Assembly (NCBI GenBank): GCA_024643485.1
Contig: JAHEMU010000125.1
Coordinates: 1 to 7,467 of the forward strand
DNA: 7,467 bases
Source of the DNA: Cytophagales bacterium
GTDB taxonomy: Bacteria > Bacteroidota > Bacteroidia > Cytophagales > Cyclobacteriaceae
Direction: 5' to 3'
Shown in pieces: positions 6,305-7,467 of this stretch. How positions within the stretch are numbered: the first letter of the stretch is position 1; every line of letters begins with the position of its first letter. The position numbers were made by a program, and so were the translations under genes. The notes under the pieces were generated by a model. The model had not been told where the DNA came from, did no database searches, and worked only from the letters and a program-made list of their open reading frames with translations.

Positions 6305-7168
6305 ATGAGACAGCTTAAGATCAGTAAACAAATCACGAACCGGGAAAGTCAGTCCCTTGATAAGTATCTTCAAGAAATTGGCAAGGTGGATCTACTGACT
6401 CCAGATGAGGAGGTAGAGTTGGCACAACGCATTAAGGAAGGTGACCAACTTGCTCTTGAAAAATTGACTAAAGCAAACTTACGTTTCGTTGTATCGGTGG
6501 CGAAACAATATCAAAACCAGGGGTTATCTCTCGGAGATTTGATCAACGAAGGTAATCTGGGATTGATTAAAGCCGCCCAACGGTTTGATGAAACTAGGGG
6601 ATTTAAATTCATTTCATACGCGGTATGGTGGATTCGTCAATCTATTCTTCAGGCATTGGCTGAACAATCGAGAATTGTGCGTTTACCTTTAAATCGCGTT
6701 GGTAGTTTGAATAAAATTTCAAAAACGTTCTCAGAACTTGAGCAACGATTTGAAAGAGAACCATCTCCGGATGAATTGGCTGAAGTATTGGAAGTGACTA
6801 CTGCTGAAATTGTTGACACAATGAAAATTAGTGGCCGACATGTTTCAATGGATGCTCCTTTTGTTCAAGGTGAAGAAAATAGTTTATTAGATGTTCTTGA
6901 AAATGATTCTGAAGAAACTCCTGATCAAGAGTTAATGAAAGATTCGTTACGAAAAGAAGTTCAGCGCGCCCTTTCCACTTTAACTCAGCGGGAAGCAGAT
7001 GTAATCGCATTGTACTTTGGATTAAATGGAGAACACAGCATGACCTTGGAGGAAATTGGAGAAAAATTCAATTTGACTAGAGAGCGTGTTCGACAAATAA
7101 AAGAAAAAGCAATTAGAAGACTTAGACATACTTCAAGAAGCAAAGCATTGAAACCTTATTTAGGTTAA
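6305..7168 (+). CDS. rpoD: Primary sigma-70 factor of the Bacteroidota (RpoD/SigA)
   Basis: This 287-residue housekeeping sigma factor directs RNA polymerase to most promoters. Seen: region 1.2 (about 16-48), region 2 (about 50-120, with LINEGNLGLIKAAQRFD and the core-binding and melting helices), region 3 (about 125-205) and region 4 (about 215-275), whose helix-turn-helix TLEEIGEKF..TRERVRQIKEKA covers about 247-269. Region 1.1 and the long non-conserved region of E. coli sigma70 are absent, as is typical for the Bacteroidota primary sigma. W108 and W109 match the E. coli strand-opening W433/W434. Q112 matches Q437, but L115 replaces T440. R259, E260, R261 and Q264 match the -35-reading R584, E585, R586 and Q589. 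This fits a changed -7 box (TAnnTTTG) with a retained TTG. It has its own promoter, lies 83 bases after pnp, and trxB follows 140 bases later. Confidence 0.95.
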   Translation: MRQLKISKQITNRESQSLDKYLQEIGKVDLLTPDEEVELAQRIKEGDQLALEKLTKANLRFVVSVAKQYQNQGLSLGDLINEGNLGLIKAAQRFDETRGFKFISYAVWWIRQSILQALAEQSRIVRLPLNRVGSLNKISKTFSELEQRFEREPSPDELAEVLEVTTAEIVDTMKISGRHVSMDAPFVQGEENSLLDVLENDSEETPDQELMKDSLRKEVQRALSTLTQREADVIALYFGLNGEHSMTLEEIGEKFNLTRERVRQIKEKAIRRLRHTSRSKALKPYLG

Positions 7169-7234
7169 TATTGTTCTGTTCTTGAACTTACTGAGGAGTC
7201 TGTCTTATCGTTTTTTTAAACGTTAATTATATCG

Positions 7235-7262
7235 TTGGCAACGCCTCGGCAATTAATGTTTG
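7235..7262 (+). promoter_or_regulatory. trxB: Candidate promoter of trxB
   Basis: TTG (7235-7237) and AATGTTTG (7255-7262) are separated by 17 bases. The -7 box matches TAnnTTTG except for its first base, and the spacer is about two bases shorter than usual. The predicted start is near 7267-7270, leaving a leader of about 40 bases. The rest of the 140-base gap holds a T-run (7210-7217) but no convincing terminator hairpin for rpoD. Confidence 0.35.
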
Positions 7263-7308
7263 GAAATCGAAAGATGGTCTCCTCATTTTATTTTTAACAG
7301 ATATTCAT

Positions 7309-7467
7309 ATGGAACGAGAAGAATTAAAAGTAATGATTATTGGATCCGGACCAGCCGGATATACCGCTGCCATTTATGCTGCACGTGCAGGATTAAGTCC
7401 AATATTATATACAGGTGGACAACCAGGTGGTCAATTAACTACTACCACTGAAGTGGAAAATTTCCCG
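7309..7467 (+). CDS. trxB: Thioredoxin-disulfide reductase, N-terminal 53 codons (cut by window edge)
   Basis: Flavoenzyme that uses NADPH to reduce thioredoxin in the cytoplasm. Only the start of the FAD-binding domain is present: the Rossmann motif GSGPAG (12-17) after the first strand (KVMIIG), then AAIYAARAGL (20-29) and GGQPGGQLTTTTEVENFP (36-53), a run that is near-diagnostic of bacterial TrxB. The CxxC active site and NADPH domain lie beyond the window. ATG 7309 gives the expected short N-terminus before the Rossmann strand; a second ATG at codon 9 would cut into that strand. It is on the same strand as rpoD but 140 bases away, so probably separately transcribed. Related TrxB-like ferredoxin/flavodoxin reductases cannot be wholly excluded from 53 residues, but the GGQLTTTTEVENFP run favours true TrxB. 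Confidence 0.92.
   Translation, partial: MEREELKVMIIGSGPAGYTAAIYAARAGLSPILYTGGQPGGQLTTTTEVENFP

Noticed and set aside
7201..7260. Short inverted pairs (CGTTT/AAACG, CGTT/AACG) around the T-run after rpoD as a terminator
   Set aside because: The stems are only 4-5 bp and AT-rich or have their T-run in the loop rather than after the stem.
7260..7451. A 63-codon plus-strand frame overlapping trxB
   Set aside because: It is out of frame with the clear TrxB N-terminus (GSGPAG, GGQPGGQL) and its translation looks like a random low-complexity product.

Overview
This window is an AT-rich piece of a Bacteroidota chromosome, most likely from the Flavobacteriia/Cytophagia side of the phylum. Four things point there: an RHS-family fragment with the Bacteroidota-style core (DYYPFG followed by PEIGR...DPLAE), a short 287-residue primary sigma factor without region 1.1, promoters of the TTG-N19/20-TAnnTTTG type instead of the -35/-10 type, and start codons preceded by A/T-rich leaders rather than Shine-Dalgarno sequences. 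The organism assignment is inferred from these family traits; no search was run.

Layout. Positions 1-706 (minus strand) hold part of an RHS-repeat core protein. It has no normal N-terminal part, and its variable C-terminal tip lies beyond the left edge. A 14-bp tandem repeat, a strong hairpin terminator and a tRNA-Met(CAT) gene (minus strand) with its own promoter follow. From 1143 on everything is on the plus strand: a START-like (SRPBCC) protein, a 656-residue LptF/LptG-family permease with a large charged insertion, rpsO (S15) with a consensus promoter and a terminator, pnp (polynucleotide phosphorylase) preceded by a 40-nt imperfect hairpin, the primary sigma factor gene rpoD/sigA with its own promoter, and the first 53 codons of trxB (thioredoxin reductase), cut by the right edge.

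How the parts fit. The plus-strand block is a core housekeeping neighbourhood: envelope lipopolysaccharide export (LptF/G), translation (S15), RNA decay (PNPase), transcription initiation (sigma) and redox homeostasis (TrxB). Promoter and terminator signals suggest separate transcription units: START-lptF/G, rpsO alone, pnp, rpoD, trxB. The promoters of rpsO and rpoD are the type this sigma factor should read, so autoregulation of rpoD is plausible. The left end is the accessory part. I see no clear novel system inside the window. The items most worth a second look are the orphan RHS fragment with its unseen tip, the hairpin upstream of pnp, and the insertion in the LptF/G permease.
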